Assembly (NCBI GenBank): GCA_002803225.1
Contig: NXFV01002067.1
Location: 1-64,000, forward strand
From: Gamarada debralockiae
Taxonomy: Eukaryota; Ascomycota; Leotiomycetes; Helotiales; Hyphodiscaceae
DNA length: 64,000 nucleotides
Reading direction: 5' to 3'
Part shown: piece by piece, positions 1 through 12,319 of the stretch
Numbering within the stretch: position 1 is the first letter of the stretch
How the letters are laid out: the number at the start of each line of letters is the position of its first letter
Notes under the pieces: generated by a model
The model's input: only the letters and a program-made list of their open reading frames with translations
Database searches by the model: none
What the model was told of the DNA's origin: nothing
Made by a program: the position numbers and the translations under genes

Positions 1-2749
1 GCTTGGTCAAGCTTCGAAGGAGATGCAGTCGCTGTAGCTGTAACTTCTTGGAGTCTCTTGAGCCGCCAGAGGTCCATCCCTTAACACCCCAACTTTTTGA
101 CATGGGAAAATAAGTTGCAGACGCAGGTCCCCCTTTCCTCCCGTACCCCCTAGTACAGTAGTATGACAGGACTAGCTTTTAATATGTGCGCATAATTCCT
201 CGCTGTGCTGTCATAGTGCGGACGTACTGCAAATCATTTCGTAGTTTGTACCACCATACTACTCTAGACACTAGGACAGACCTTCACTTCGTAGCAAGGC
301 GTCTCAAATCGCGGACCGTTGTGGTCCTGTCTCGATAGACGCCGCTGTGGAGGACCAGCATGCCATGTGGTCTCCACAATCAAGGTGCGACAAGGGCTGT
401 GTTAGCTGTACACATTGCATACTTGATGCACATGTGTGGATTCTCTGACAGGGAGAGCTGAAGTAATGTACCTGTGGAATGGAGTAGGACTTGCGTCCAC
501 GAGAAGCGTGAGGTACCGTCAGCGTAGTGTAGAACCTGCATGGAACACCTCCATAGAAACTTCTTTGTCTCAATCTACCCCAGCAAAAGCGAAAAATGGG
601 TACAGATCTCAGCGTCGACCGTGTAACCCGGAAAAATTCTTTTCGTGGGAAAGACTATACGAACAAGCACGACATCCTTCCGAGACCACACCGATTTTCT
701 CCACAAGCAGTCTCAGATCTCCATGTGTGTAATTTGGTGTCGGTAAAACGCGGCTGTCTTCATCGCTCCGTATGCCCAGGATGCCTGGAAGCAATGATGG
801 TGGGAGGTAGCGCTCAGACAATCCCGTCCAAGCAAATTCGCAAATCGAGAGCCCTTGCCATCACGACCGGAACAACGACAGCAAGCCCAGTAGCCCCCCC
901 AAGTATGATGCACGGAAAAAGAACGCCGCGTTTTCGTCTCCAGATCTCAAATGCAAATAATAGAGCAGCTATGGCCCCCCCAGCAGAGGCACAGTCCACC
1001 CTATCTCACTATCCCACTTCATCCCATCTTTTAGCTTTGGAGATGTCTGGGGGGTGCCCATTAAGACTCCCTTGTTAACAAAAGATGCCTGTCCCTCCAG
1101 ATCCCTCCCGGATGTCCTGCCAGTGACTGGTGGCTCCCGCCGCAATAATAGCGTTCAAAAGCCCCCCAGCAACCATATGAGTCCCAGATTGCGGCCTGGT
1201 ACCGAGTCGTACTGTCCGAGCTTACTATCTACCCCCTGGCTCTTAATTGGACTCGCCTCCGGCACTTTGAAAGGGTGTCCGTTTGGATCCGTTCGACTGG
1301 GAGTTCGAGCCCTGCTGTAAAGCGGTCAAAGTGTCGATAGGCGCGTATGCCAGATGTGTTGTGCAGAAAGTCGCAGGTCCTCGCCGAGATGCTTTGTATC
1401 CGTCCCTACTTTCACTCCACGGAAGTCCTTCATTCCAGCAAAATTCGAAGAATTGGCCAATGAAATAATCAACTCTTTTCTCATTCATTTCCACCTTCGG
1501 TTTGCCGCAAACGCAGCACACACACGGCTATTTCGGAATCTATCACGGTATTGACTGGATACTTGGAGCAAAAGTCACAAGTCTCAACACATCACTTTTG
1601 GTACCTTTGTACTCTCGAAGCCTTGAAATCTTTGGCGCCAAATTCGAACACCTGTTGAAAATCCACGAATCTGGAAGGTCCAATCGAAGACGCGGCCGGG
1701 CAAACGAAGGAATGAATTTTCTTTGCTGCTACTAGGGTCCTCTTTGTGTCGGCCAGTACCTATCAGTTCCTTCCTTCTGCAAAATCCTACGATTCGCTTT
1801 GCCACACCGTTAAACGACTTCCGCAAAAGCTCAAAAAGTGCCGTTCCGAGAAAATCACCCAAATCTGTCAGGCTTCTCCATCCGCCCGCCTGCCTATCGT
1901 CTAAAAAGTCTAAGCTCCGAGTACTGGAAGAGGGGGGTGGGTGGATCGCCAATCAATTTTCCGCTACTTTATCTCTTCTCAAACTCCTCCTACAGCACAC
2001 CAAGCCGCTCCCGGCCAAATTCTCTGTACCTGTTCGCCACAGCTCAACCCTAATCCGAGAGACATACAAAGTCATTGTATCAACTTGGAGCGTATTGTGA
2101 CCCCTCGGCCCTTCCACAACCAACTTTCGCCTTCACCCCTTCATCAACCTTGTCACACATACCCCTCACGCTCCTCATATCTATTGCATCATCCCGGATC
2201 CTCGTTCGAAGCTGTCTCGTCCTGTGTTCTGGCCCACTATTGGATGAAGCTCCTGCAGATATTTCGGAGCAGACCGAGAAAGACTCAAAGAGCCGCCGAA
2301 TTACGCCCACTAGTTCGCACCTTAAATCCCATAGAGTATTCTCAAACACTCAAATTCTCGGCACTTGCCAGTAAATCCCAGCTAAGGTTACCAAGGGACG
2401 TGGTTCACGCACGTCAGAAGTGGAAAGACCATCCCAAACCCGGTCTGGGGAGGAGCTATTGACCCCGCCAAAGCTCTTTCCATCATCCTATGACTATGGT
2501 GTACCAAGAATCCTTTTTCGAACTCGACATCACTCTGATGTAAAGACAATTTTATTAATCACCTGGTTCTGGAACTGGATTATTCATTTTTATTCTTCAA
2601 CGATTCTTCTCTAGTTCTAAAGACTTCGCCCATACCACATCCTCCATATTCTGTGCGGCCTTGGTTCACAACAAGCACCTCTACCTTTTCGAGTTCAGTG
2701 ATCCAGCGAAAACACACCGTCCAGATCTTGATCTTGACCAGTCAGCTCT
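1..2749. other. Intergenic, no supported gene
   Basis: About 2.7 kb upstream of the velvet gene. Open frames here are short, overlap on both strands and show no family motif or plausible exon chain. The last few hundred bases before 2750 are pyrimidine-rich and probably hold the promoter and 5' leader of the velvet gene, but no specific element was recognised. Confidence 0.5.
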
Positions 2750-4479
2750 ATGGATCCTGGATATTACCCAATGAATCAGTTCGCAAATGCGCTGAACCCG
2801 CATCATCAAGGCCTGCAGAGGTTAGTTCCCAAAGCTCAGCGAGAGTGTTCCCTTTTTGCTGTAAATTCGTTGCTAACTATGCTTCAACTACAGCGACCAG
2901 ATTCAACTCACGGTTAGACAGCAGCCAAAGATCGGGAGAGTCGCTGTTGGCGAAGAGAAGAGTGAGTCAAGTTGCAGGGAGAAGTTGTAGATGGGCTTCT
3001 CCTTTCTTTTGAAGTTTTAACACAACTGACAGTTCTCCCAGACCGCAAACCAGTCGATCCACCACCGGTAGTCCAGCTCAAGATCAAGCGGGAGGTGGAT
3101 CCGGAGCAGAGTTACTTGCAAAGTACGAGATTCTTGAGGTCTTCTTCCATTCAGAGAACTGATTCATTGCACTGCTAGGCCCTTATTTCTTCGTATCATG
3201 CAACCTCGTACAACCACCGATCGGCAGAGCTCCTCAACCCTCCGGAACGTCGCTCGCGGGTACTCTTGTCTCTTCTCTTCACCGTCTCAAGGATTCCGAT
3301 AACAGTGAGAGCGCATTCTTCATTTTTGGCGACTTGTCTGTCAAACTCGAGGGCACATTTGCAATACAGTTCAATCTCTACGAGATACGAGACAGCGAAT
3401 GCTTCCATGTCCACTCGATTGTTTCTGCCCCATTCCCTGTTCATGGGCCGAAGCACTTCCCTGGTCTGTCAGAGTCGACACCTTTGACCCGGTCTTTCAG
3501 CGAGCAAGGCGTTCGATTACGAGTGCGCAAGGAACCTCGGACTCTGCTCAGGAAACGTGGTCCTGCGTCTGACAACTACGTCCCGCGATCATACAATCGG
3601 CAAAGACTTCAACAGGAAACGTCGGAAAAGCAGATCGAAGATGTCGAGGACTCTCCTGAGAGTTCACGACACAGTCAAGCTGAGCAGCAAGGGTCTATGC
3701 ATTCCCCTCTAGAAGGCCCGAGTGGACAGCAGATGGGTCCTGTTCGTGGCTACTCTCAACAATCTTCCGGGTCCTACGGCTCTTATTCCGAGGAGCCTTC
3801 TGTCAAGCGTTCAAGAACAAGTTCTGAACAGGGCCAACAAAGTGCGTTCGCACAAGAAAGCCAGCAAATGGCTTATGGTCAACAACGACCAGCACCCTTG
3901 GTAAGACCTCTCGAGAGCCGGAATCAAAATCCAAAGAAGAATTCTGATCACCAGCAGTCATCGTATGGTTCATACACCCAACAATCACCACAGCAAATCT
4001 ATGGGGGTTACCCATATACCCAATCTCCTAGTGCCGCTCAAGACGGCTACTTCGGCCAACACATCAATACCCAGCAAGGAATCACATCTTCGAGCTACCA
4101 ACAGTCACCCACCAACTTCTCTCCCCAACCACAAGCACAGTATCATCAAGAACAGGGCTATGGCGGGCAACTGACTCCACAAACAATGCAGGGTGTTCCA
4201 AATCTCTATAGCAGTATGGGAATCGATGACGGTTCACGACCTTCAGGAATTGGCGAAGCTGAGATGGCACCTCCTCGATTTGCAAGAACGACTTCGACTC
4301 CCGGCTATGGATCAATGATGGGCGATCCGGGAGATAGAAGGGGTAGCTACGTCGTTCCGCAAGGATTCACGAACATAAACCCGAACCTCTATGCGGGTAG
4401 TATGAGAGTTGGCTCATCAAAAAGTCCCAGCGCACCGATAACAACGGCTCCAGGACCGATGGACAGCACATACCAATAA
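2750..4479 (+). CDS. Velvet-domain developmental regulator (VosA-like architecture)
   Basis: Four exons inferred: 2750-2820, 2894-2961, 3042-3122 and 3179-4479, giving 506 aa; all introns are GT-AG and frame-consistent. The velvet domain spans roughly residues 24-190. It shows the signatures LTVRQQPKIGRV, KPVDPPPVVQLKI, AFFIFGDLSVKLEG and KHFPGLSESTPLTRSFSEQG, followed by a basic stretch (RLRVRKEPRTLLRKR). The rest is a long Q/S/Y/P-rich, low-complexity tail. Velvet proteins are fungal nuclear DNA-binding regulators that form homo- and heterodimers and coordinate sporulation, light response and secondary metabolism. An N-terminal velvet domain with a long C-terminal tail resembles VosA more than VelB or VeA, but VelC is not excluded. 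The start is the first ATG, which gives a 23-residue lead-in before the domain. Confidence 0.88.
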
Positions 4480-5580
4480 CCGACGGCGAACCACAACATC
4501 TTGTATTCTGTACGGCTTCGACTTGACACGTTTGGGTAGGATAACACAGGGGTCGGCGTTCTTCATTCAAAAGCTTTGGACCTTGGGAGAGCTTACTGGA
4601 CATGGGCTCTTGTACAGACTCGAATACAGCACAGGGCATGCATTGCATACTTTATTTGGTGTAGGGCAAATGGTATATTCATAACGAAAGACAGGGTTAG
4701 CATTCACAAAGGTTGGCTTAGGTTGTTGGCATGAGAGAGCAGCGTTGGGCGTTGGACGGGCATGCAAACATACGTTCGCTTTCTATACCCACTCGTAGAG
4801 AGTCTTGCCGCTAGTCCAGTATGTATTGGGACTGGCATTGTAGTTTATTGCGCCCGAATAGTATAAATAATACCTTAAATCGGCACTGCAGTACAGCATC
4901 AATGACTTTCTATGAAATAGGCAGAGAAAGTCACTCCAAACTCCATGAGAGGGTAGTGCCAATTTCTATGTGGCTAAGTGCCTCTGTGCAAGGTACCTTG
5001 ATACTCTTCACTTCGGGACACCAAAGCCTTTTCCGTCCCCCAATTTCAACCTCAACCATCGAAACCGCTTCATTATTTCTACTCCAGTACTCCTCGCTCA
5101 CTACCTCACTACCCTCGAGTCAGACTTCCTTGGCCCCCAATCTTCAAACCTCCCTTTTGGTACATTTACCCGAACCGTATTTCCGGGGTATGCTGATCGC
5201 TCAATTAGTTCCCGGACGCCACCGTTCAGGGGACACATGGGGATCTGCATCGCATTACTCCGATAAGGTTTAAGTGCCTTGTCAGCTTACCGTTGGGCTG
5301 GTGTTGAGCGTTGACGACGTTTGGAGATCGCTGCGATTGTGAAATGCTACTGGCACTTAAAAGATACTTCGTCTCGTACTAAAATATCAGATACAATCAA
5401 TCCACTTTTCTCGTCTCCTTCATCCTTCAGGTCCGGGGTGCTTTATTCAATACCCCCCTTTCTTTGTGTACTCCCCAGTCACGAACGGAGGATGTCAAGA
5501 TGCCCAAGCTTGGAATGAGAGCAACGTACTACATGGTAGCAATCGCCAAGTACCTCTCCCACATTTCGCTGCCCATAACT
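4480..5580. other. Intergenic, nothing recognised
   Basis: 3' flank of the velvet gene. Only short overlapping open frames on both strands are present, without motifs. Confidence 0.45.
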
Positions 5581-6569
5581 AATCAGACAACTGCAGAAAT
5601 CTTGGCTGCAAAGGCTGGGCAACGTCGATCGAAGGATCACATTTCCTGTCGCTCCCGCGGAAATACGAGCAAGCGAAGATTCGTTCGCGAAACTGTATTT
5701 GCACTACCGGTACATCAAATACCATGTGGGGACGTTGGAACCTTACGCTTTGTATGAATACATCGTGAACGCCACAGAATTGCGCGGGAGGATGAATTTC
5801 GGGATGTGGGGGAAGGCGTTGCAAACCGGGAGTGGGAGCGGGAGGTGGGGAACGGGAGGGTGAGGGTTTTCGATGGAAAGGGGCCGAGTGGTGGGAGAGA
5901 TGGGAGTTGTTCGTTGAAAATTGGATTCTTTGGGACTGTGATGAGGAGTTTGGAGATGAATGTTAAAGAGTACTGGTGTGACGGTTGCGTGCGGGCTAAT
6001 GGCGGTGAAGAGGCCGGTTTAATGGGTGGGGTCCTCTCATTAATCCCGTTCCCTTCGAGGCTCTGAAATACCTCGTCGATGTTAGTTTGACGCGAATGGT
6101 CCTATAGTTCCGTTCAAGCTTGAAGACATGTACAAGATGTCGTGGGGTAGTACTGATGATAGTGTGAGGGTTGTGTAGAGGGCCATCGAGGAGTTCGAGA
6201 CGCCGGGCGAGAAATACTGGGTATGCAGCATCGAAAGGAGGGAAATTTTGGACAGATAGTTACTGCTTTTTCGAGAAGGAGTCTCTGCCGCAGGATATCG
6301 AGGTGCTGAGTTTTAAGAGCACGAAGGATGCCAGAGGGAGCTTCTTCAATCAGATGGTTATTTGTGTGCGGACAATTTTGGAGGCAGACGATGTGGCTGG
6401 AACACTGAACTTGATGGATGAGGTTGTGAAGAGGAGGGTTATGGGGGAAAGTCAGGGTGCGGAGAGTTGTGGGAGTAAGGCTGAGAGGTGGGAAGAGTTG
6501 GAGATGTGGTTTGGAATTGTACTTGGAGCTGAGGAGAGAGCGGGATTAAGGGATTGGTCACTGTGTTGA
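5580..6569 (+). pseudogene. Decayed protein-coding gene of unknown family
   Basis: Protein-like stretches appear in changing plus-strand frames, broken by stops and frame changes. They include KLYLHYRYIKYHVGTLEPY and YEYIVNATELRGRMNFGMW (about 5690-5815), a W/E-rich stretch WWERWELFVENWILW (about 5890-5935), KMSWGSTDDSVRVV ending in a TAG (about 6130-6178), and a clean frame at about 6255-6570 containing YCFFEKESLPQDIEVLSF and VICVRTILEADDVAGTLN. The residue composition and order look like one original gene, but no single intron model restores a frame through 6000-6200. I do not recognise the family. The boundaries are approximate, and a short intron-rich live gene is a less likely alternative. 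Confidence 0.5.
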
Positions 6570-8761
6570 AGGGCAGTCCGGAGGAGTGAATGGTGGAGCC
6601 GTCAGATGTGAAACGAAAGGGAGTGTCTTACTTTACTGTCGTGTCATTGGCCGGTTTCTGAGAAGTAGCCGACGGGGTAGATGTGCAGCGAAATCAGACT
6701 CTTGCTGTCTGGTAGCATGATTGGCCGGTGTCTTGTGCGGAGGAATGAGGCGTGCAACGAAAAGCAGCCTCTTCGCGCCATTGACCGATTAGGAGAGGCT
6801 GGTGAGAAGTGGTGGAAAAACTTAATTCACAGATGTGCAACGAAATTCAACAGGTTGATGTGCCATACTGCTTTGCCACATGGAGAGCACCAGTAGTTCC
6901 GGAACCTTAATTTGTAGATGTGCAACGAAGTTCAAAAGCTGGCTTTCCCATGCGACTTTGCCGCATGGGAAGATTAGTAGTGCGAACCCTTAATTAGTAC
7001 ACGAGCGACGAAGTTCATGAGCAGTAAGGAGTATGAATTGCAGCATTAGAAATGTACTGAAAACCAGGAAGCCAGAATTTGGATATTTAGGTCTTCACAT
7101 TTTCATTGAGCATTGAACTCCAACCAAGGAAGCCATGGCACAGCGGTTGGATGAGGTTTTTCAGGAATAGCCTGGCATGAGACTCCTAACCCAACGCAGG
7201 AAGAGAGACCTGCGAGATACATTCTCAGTTATGATGCAAGGTCAAGCTACTGCTTAATGGACCGTAGGAAAGGGCCGGTAGTCTCGAATTGTACTGAACG
7301 ATTCTATTTTACTGATTTCGCAGCGTTTGCTCACAAGCGAGAAGAACTCAGGGGTAAATTGGGGCCGGTTTTGGGCTTGGCGCTTCACCTGATGATGTTG
7401 CCTGAGGACAAACTGAGTACAAACATATCGGAGCCTTGGAGGTATGAGACTAGTCAAAAATCTAGCATGCGCGGAAGAAGCCACGCCAAATTCGATAATG
7501 TGGTATCACATAGCAGGTGTATTCGTCTCAGTCTGGTATTCGCATGTGGATTGGTTTTTTTTTTTGCTTTTTCAATTTTCGGGGATATGTACAGCAAAGG
7601 AAACGCCAGGTAAGTCTAAATGATACGTTTCTCGCACTGCAAAAGAAGTCAGTGAAGGTTCCCAGAAGTAAAAGTGACTGCGGAAATACATACTCTCCAT
7701 GGGTTGTTCAACTCGAATCCGGGTGGTGCCGCCGGGTTGTCCGTCTGTCCTCTCAAGTATCCCGTCAATCTTCGGTCGCGATCCATCACTGCATATCGGT
7801 TAGTATCTTGCTGAGCCTCGCAAGGAATTGAGGCGGGTACTTTGCTATAAATCATTAGCATTTTATTATCCGCAGGAGCGCAACTGGGGCGGGGCGGACT
7901 GACTCTATCCCATTGATCCACCGAATGTCTTGCCCTCTTGCCTCCGTTCTGCATGTGTCTGATCTTCGATAATCCTGCCCCAGTGACGCCGAACATCTGT
8001 AATCCTTAGCTGCTGCCCTTGTATCGTGTCTGAAGGGGTGGAGTCGAGTTGGGAGACCGTACGCCGAGCATGATCCCGTACGGGATGAGAGCTTCGAATG
8101 GAACGCCCATCGTGGCAACGGTGAATCAATTCTGAGGACACCATTAGCGTCTGCGATCGTAAATATAGCTGCAGAGATATTCATACCGATTGTTGTTGTC
8201 GCACTGCAATTGAAATTGAGCTTTTGTGGGTGGAGCTGGTAAGAATGCTGGACGTTGGGTTGCGACCCGAAAATGCTGACTAAGCGAATTTTGATCTACC
8301 TCTGGGGAACGACAGCTTTGAGGTTGGGGACAGCAAGGAGGCGATATTATAATTCCACGATTCGATTTCTACACAATTCAAGCTTTTTTTACGCGTCGGA
8401 AGGTCATACCCTCTGGCTTTTACCGACTCTTTAATTGTTTCACGAAAGTTGTGGCTGAACAGTGCGCGTTCTCCACACTTCACTCCTGCGTCCTGCGCTC
8501 CTCGACAACACACGAATCACCATACACATCGATTCCCGATCAACTAAGTGACACGACTGCTCGAAACTGGTACGCTGCAGGATCAAGGACACTTTAGAAG
8601 TGAGGGAAGGGTTGCCCGCCTTCCCATTGCGGTTACATTTATCGGCGCGCAAGATCCACGCCCCCTTACCAGCGCAAACCACCTACCTATCCCGTTCCAA
8701 GCGTCGCAGTCTCGATATACCCCAATAAGAATATATGCGAATGACAAGAATTACATAAAAG
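6570..8761. other. Long intergenic region upstream of the MYST acetyltransferase
   Basis: About 2.2 kb. It holds the degenerate tandem repeats listed at 6676-7017. The rest shows only short overlapping frames, with no tRNA or coding signal recognised. Confidence 0.45.
6676..7017. repeat. Degenerate tandem repeat, period about 75-86 bp
   Basis: A core resembling GATGTGCAACGAAATTCA recurs at about 6678, 6751, 6832, 6916 and, more diverged, 7000. The sequence between cores is also partly shared: two copies carry a version of TTTGCCRCATGG followed by AGTAGT, and several carry CTTAATT before the core. Spacing varies between 75 and 86 bp. No function is visible. Confidence 0.6.
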
Positions 8762-11700
8762 ATGGCGGCTGCGGCGCTCTTGGAGGAGGAGCTCCAGAAT
8801 AGCTTGGCGACGTCCGAGGAGGATGCTGAATTCGAAGAGGATGATGAGCTTGCGGCAGAGTTGATGGGGGACAATGCCGATGCATACGCTGCCAACATCC
8901 AGTTACAAAATGGAATGGCAGAAGCAACAAGTGAAGGCGAAGAAGAAGAGGACGAGAACGAGGATGAAATGGAAGAGGAGCAAGTCATACTCTCTGACGA
9001 GGACGCTGAAGGCGAGGAAGACGACGAGATGGCAGATCCAGCATCCAATAATGGCGAGGTAGAAGAGGAGGAGGAGGAGGAAGAGGAAGAAGCCAGTGAC
9101 GAAGACGACGAGGACGAAGACGGAGAAGGCGTTGGGGCCGTTAAAATACAACCCGGCCTTTTGGAGGACGATGAGGATGTTGCATCTGCCTCAGAAGATG
9201 AAGAGAGTGCTGCAAGCATTGAGGACGATGACGACGAATCGAAGGATTCGACAGACGCTGAAGTGGAAGAACAATGGCAACAGGCTGCCGAGGAAGAAGA
9301 AGACGACGAGGAACCTGTCAATCCAAATCGTTGCATGTACGTTTCGCCGAACACTTGGATTGGCGCCACTAACATGTGTCCAGATTCTGCCAGCAAGATG
9401 AAGAAAATGATCCTAGTGAAGAGTTTGAACTTTACTTGGCCTGTGGTGTCTGCGGTGACAATGGTTTGTTTTTCCCATATTCATGATTATTTTCACGAGG
9501 CTGACGAGGCTGTAGCACATCGGCAATGCGCTCGGAGCGCCGACGCGCTCAAACCTGATGATGGTAAATATTCAGATTCAATTATATTATGACATGTCGC
9601 TGATTGTTCATTTGCAGAAGCAGAAACCTGGTACTGTCCAGAGTGCATCACCAATAATCTTCTCCCAGAACCACCCGCACCAGAAGTTGAGGAGCCCCCC
9701 GATCTTGTCGCCAGAAGGATATCACGAGATAAGATCGCAGGAGATCTTTTGCCTTCACAAAGGGCAATCAAACCAAATTCGCATTCAGTTTTCAATGAAT
9801 TGATCGCCCCTGACGATCCCATGGATGGCTCACGTTTATTACGAAAAAGGAAGACATCCTCCACGGAAGAGGTATCTCCAACAAGGACTCGAAATAGTCA
9901 CAAAAGCAGCAGCTCTGTCCACTCAAATACGCTCAATTCAGATGGCAAGATGGCGGAAGCAAAGGACGAAATGGAAGTCGATGAAGGTGAAGCAGCTCCG
10001 TTAACAAATGGCAATAGCAAAAGGGCAGATCGGCCCACGAGTCCAAGGGCATCGAGGTCTCTACGACCAAAGTCATCGCCAACTCACGTACCTGTCACCA
10101 TCATCGAGAAAACTACAAACAGTCTCAAAATAGTTTTCCGTATCGATCCTGTTGAATTAAGACACGTCACCTCCCTTCCTCCAAAGCCGAAGAAAAAGAG
10201 GGGTCGTCCAACCTCGAGACCTCGCTCTTCCGTTGCTCCATCCAATTTTGTCCCATCCAGTTACTCGCAACCTTTCTACTCACTCCATGATAAAGAAGTC
10301 GACGAATTGAAGTCGAAGCCATATGGTGGAATCCTTACCGAAGCCGAGGCGGATACTTCAATGACTCTGCCGAAACCTGAACACCGACGGCAATTCGATG
10401 AAGCGAGGCAAAAAGCTGAAGAAGAATGGAAAGCTAGAGTAGCTACCGCCGCCGAAGCAGCAGCAGCGTCTGGGATGAAGAAAGCACGCAAGGTGTCTGG
10501 TCCTGCGAGTCAGATCGAGTACATCGAATTCGGACAATATCAAATCGACATTTGGTATGCTGCTCCCTACCCTGAAGAGTATAGCCGCAACAAAGCACTG
10601 TTTATCTGCGAATTCTGCCTCAAATACATGGAGTCGGACATCGTGGCATGGCGACACAAAACAAAATGCCCCTGGAAGCATCCTCCCGGAGACGAAATAT
10701 ATCGTGATGGGAAAATCATGATCTTCGAAGTTGATGGGCGAAAGAACCCTCTATATTGCCAGAATCTCTGTCTGTTGGCAAAGCTGTTCCTTGGTTCGAA
10801 AACGCTCTACTACGACGTCGAACCCTTCCTATTCTACGTTATGACCGAATACGACGAGCTCGGCTGTCATTTCGTTGGCTACTTCTCGAAGGAAAAGCGG
10901 CCCAGCAGTTTGAACAATGTTTCTTGTATTCTCGTTCTCCCCATACACCAAAGGAAAGGCTACGGACATCTGCTCATCGATTTCTCATACCTCCTAACAC
11001 GGGTTGAGAAAAAGACTGGATCGCCCGAGAAACCACTCTCAGACATGGGTCTGGTGTCCTATCGTAACTACTGGCGACTCGTTATTTGTTACTACCTGCG
11101 AGATTTTAAACCCGGTGATAAGATCCCCAGCATCAAGACAATTTCGGATGACATGGGCTTGACTCCAGACGATGTGATATCCGCCCTCGACGCATTGGGT
11201 GCGCTAGTACGAGACCCTATTACCGGTGTTTACGCCTTTAAGTTGAAGACGGACTACTATCGACAGGTCATTCGGGCGCACGAAATGAAGGGATATGCAA
11301 AGCTCAACCCGAAGGGACTAGTCTGGACGCCTTACATAATGGGAAGAGGGAACGCCTCCGTATTCGATCACGCACCGCCTCTTAACACCGTGGCGCCGAG
11401 AGACGAGGATGAGGACAGTGATAGCCCTGATGGAACAAAGTTATCGAATAATGGCAAGCGTGATTTCGAAACCTTTAACCGTAGTAATGGAGAATCAGAA
11501 GACATCACAGAAGGCCTGGGCAAGTTAACGACAGCAAATGGCGAAATTATCACCACTGAAGGCGGTTCTGGAAAGAAGCAATCGACACCTAAAGTCAACG
11601 GCGTATCGAAGAAGCTCTCTTGGTATGAACAAGCTGGATCTATCCCAGCAACTCGCTTCGAAGTGTATCCTCCTCTTCCTGGTGCACGAAATCGCACTGC

Positions 11701-12319
11701 CTCGCGACCCTCTGCTTCTCGATCTGCAGCTCGACCTCGCTCATCCATCTCTACACCATCTCGACCTAGACCCAAGCACCCCTCTACAAGTTCGTCGCGG
11801 CGGTCTTCGGCAGCACGGCCGCGGAGTAGCGCATCGCGGAGGAGTACTGGTCGTGGACCTGGGCGATGGCCGAAGGGGACCAAGAAGACTGACTTCAACG
11901 GTGCTGAAAGTGCGCCTGGGTTGCCTCCTAAGATGCTGAAACGGAGAAGTAAGCTAGGGAATGAAGTGTTACTTGGTGACGAGGAAGGAGAAGGGGAAGA
12001 TGACGAGGAAGACAACGATGAAGAGGAACAAAATGGCAGCGGAGAACAAGAAGAGGAAGAAGATGAGGATGCGATCATCTACGAGAAGCCAGCATCGTCG
12101 AGGACAAGAGGTTCCAGGGACACAGGCCGAGGCAAAGGATTGGGCAAACCGATCCTTGGCGGCAAGGGCAAAGGCAAAGGCGTGGTAGGCGTAGGCTTAG
12201 GAAAGCCACCATTGTGGAGCCCGGGGAAGAGGTCTTTAGGTGATGAAGCAGAAGATGAGGAGATGGAAGATGCTTTGGAAGATGATGTAGATATGGACGC
12301 AGAGGGCGAGGACGAGTAA
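8762..12319 (+). CDS. SAS3: MYST-family histone acetyltransferase, Sas3-like, with N-terminal zinc-finger module
   Basis: Four exons inferred: 8762-9336, 9384-9463, 9516-9563 and 9618-12319, giving 1134 aa. Residues 1-190 are very acidic (D/E runs). A cysteine module spread over the small exons contains CIFC (191-194), ACGVCGDNAHRQCA and TWYCPEC, which matches a PHD-type finger. The MYST domain covers roughly residues 535-785. It has the C2HC finger CEFCLKYMESDIVAWRHKTKC (split here as CEFC and HKTKC), the catalytic-region Cys in NNVSCILVLP, the acetyl-CoA loop HQRKGYGHLLIDF and the Glu in SPEKPLSDMG. The C-terminal tail is basic, S/R-rich, then acidic. The family transfers acetyl groups from acetyl-CoA to histone H3 lysines in NuA3-type complexes. 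The PHD module together with the acidic regions favours Sas3 over Esa1, which has a chromodomain. The gene is on its own, with no operon-like neighbour. Confidence 0.93.

Noticed and set aside
1290..1330. B-box-like GAGTTCGAGCCC suggesting a tRNA
   Set aside because: No A box at the right distance and no cloverleaf could be folded around it.
1584..1952. 122-codon minus-strand frame
   Set aside because: No motif, overlapped by open frames on the other strand, and no consistent gene model.
8683..9396. Long Ser-rich minus-strand frame opposite the MYST gene
   Set aside because: It is the reverse of acidic GA-rich codons in exon 1 of the plus-strand gene; poly-Ser composition is a typical shadow.
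11368..12078. 236-codon minus-strand frame opposite the MYST gene tail
   Set aside because: Low-complexity shadow of the real acidic and Arg/Ser-rich coding region; no motif.
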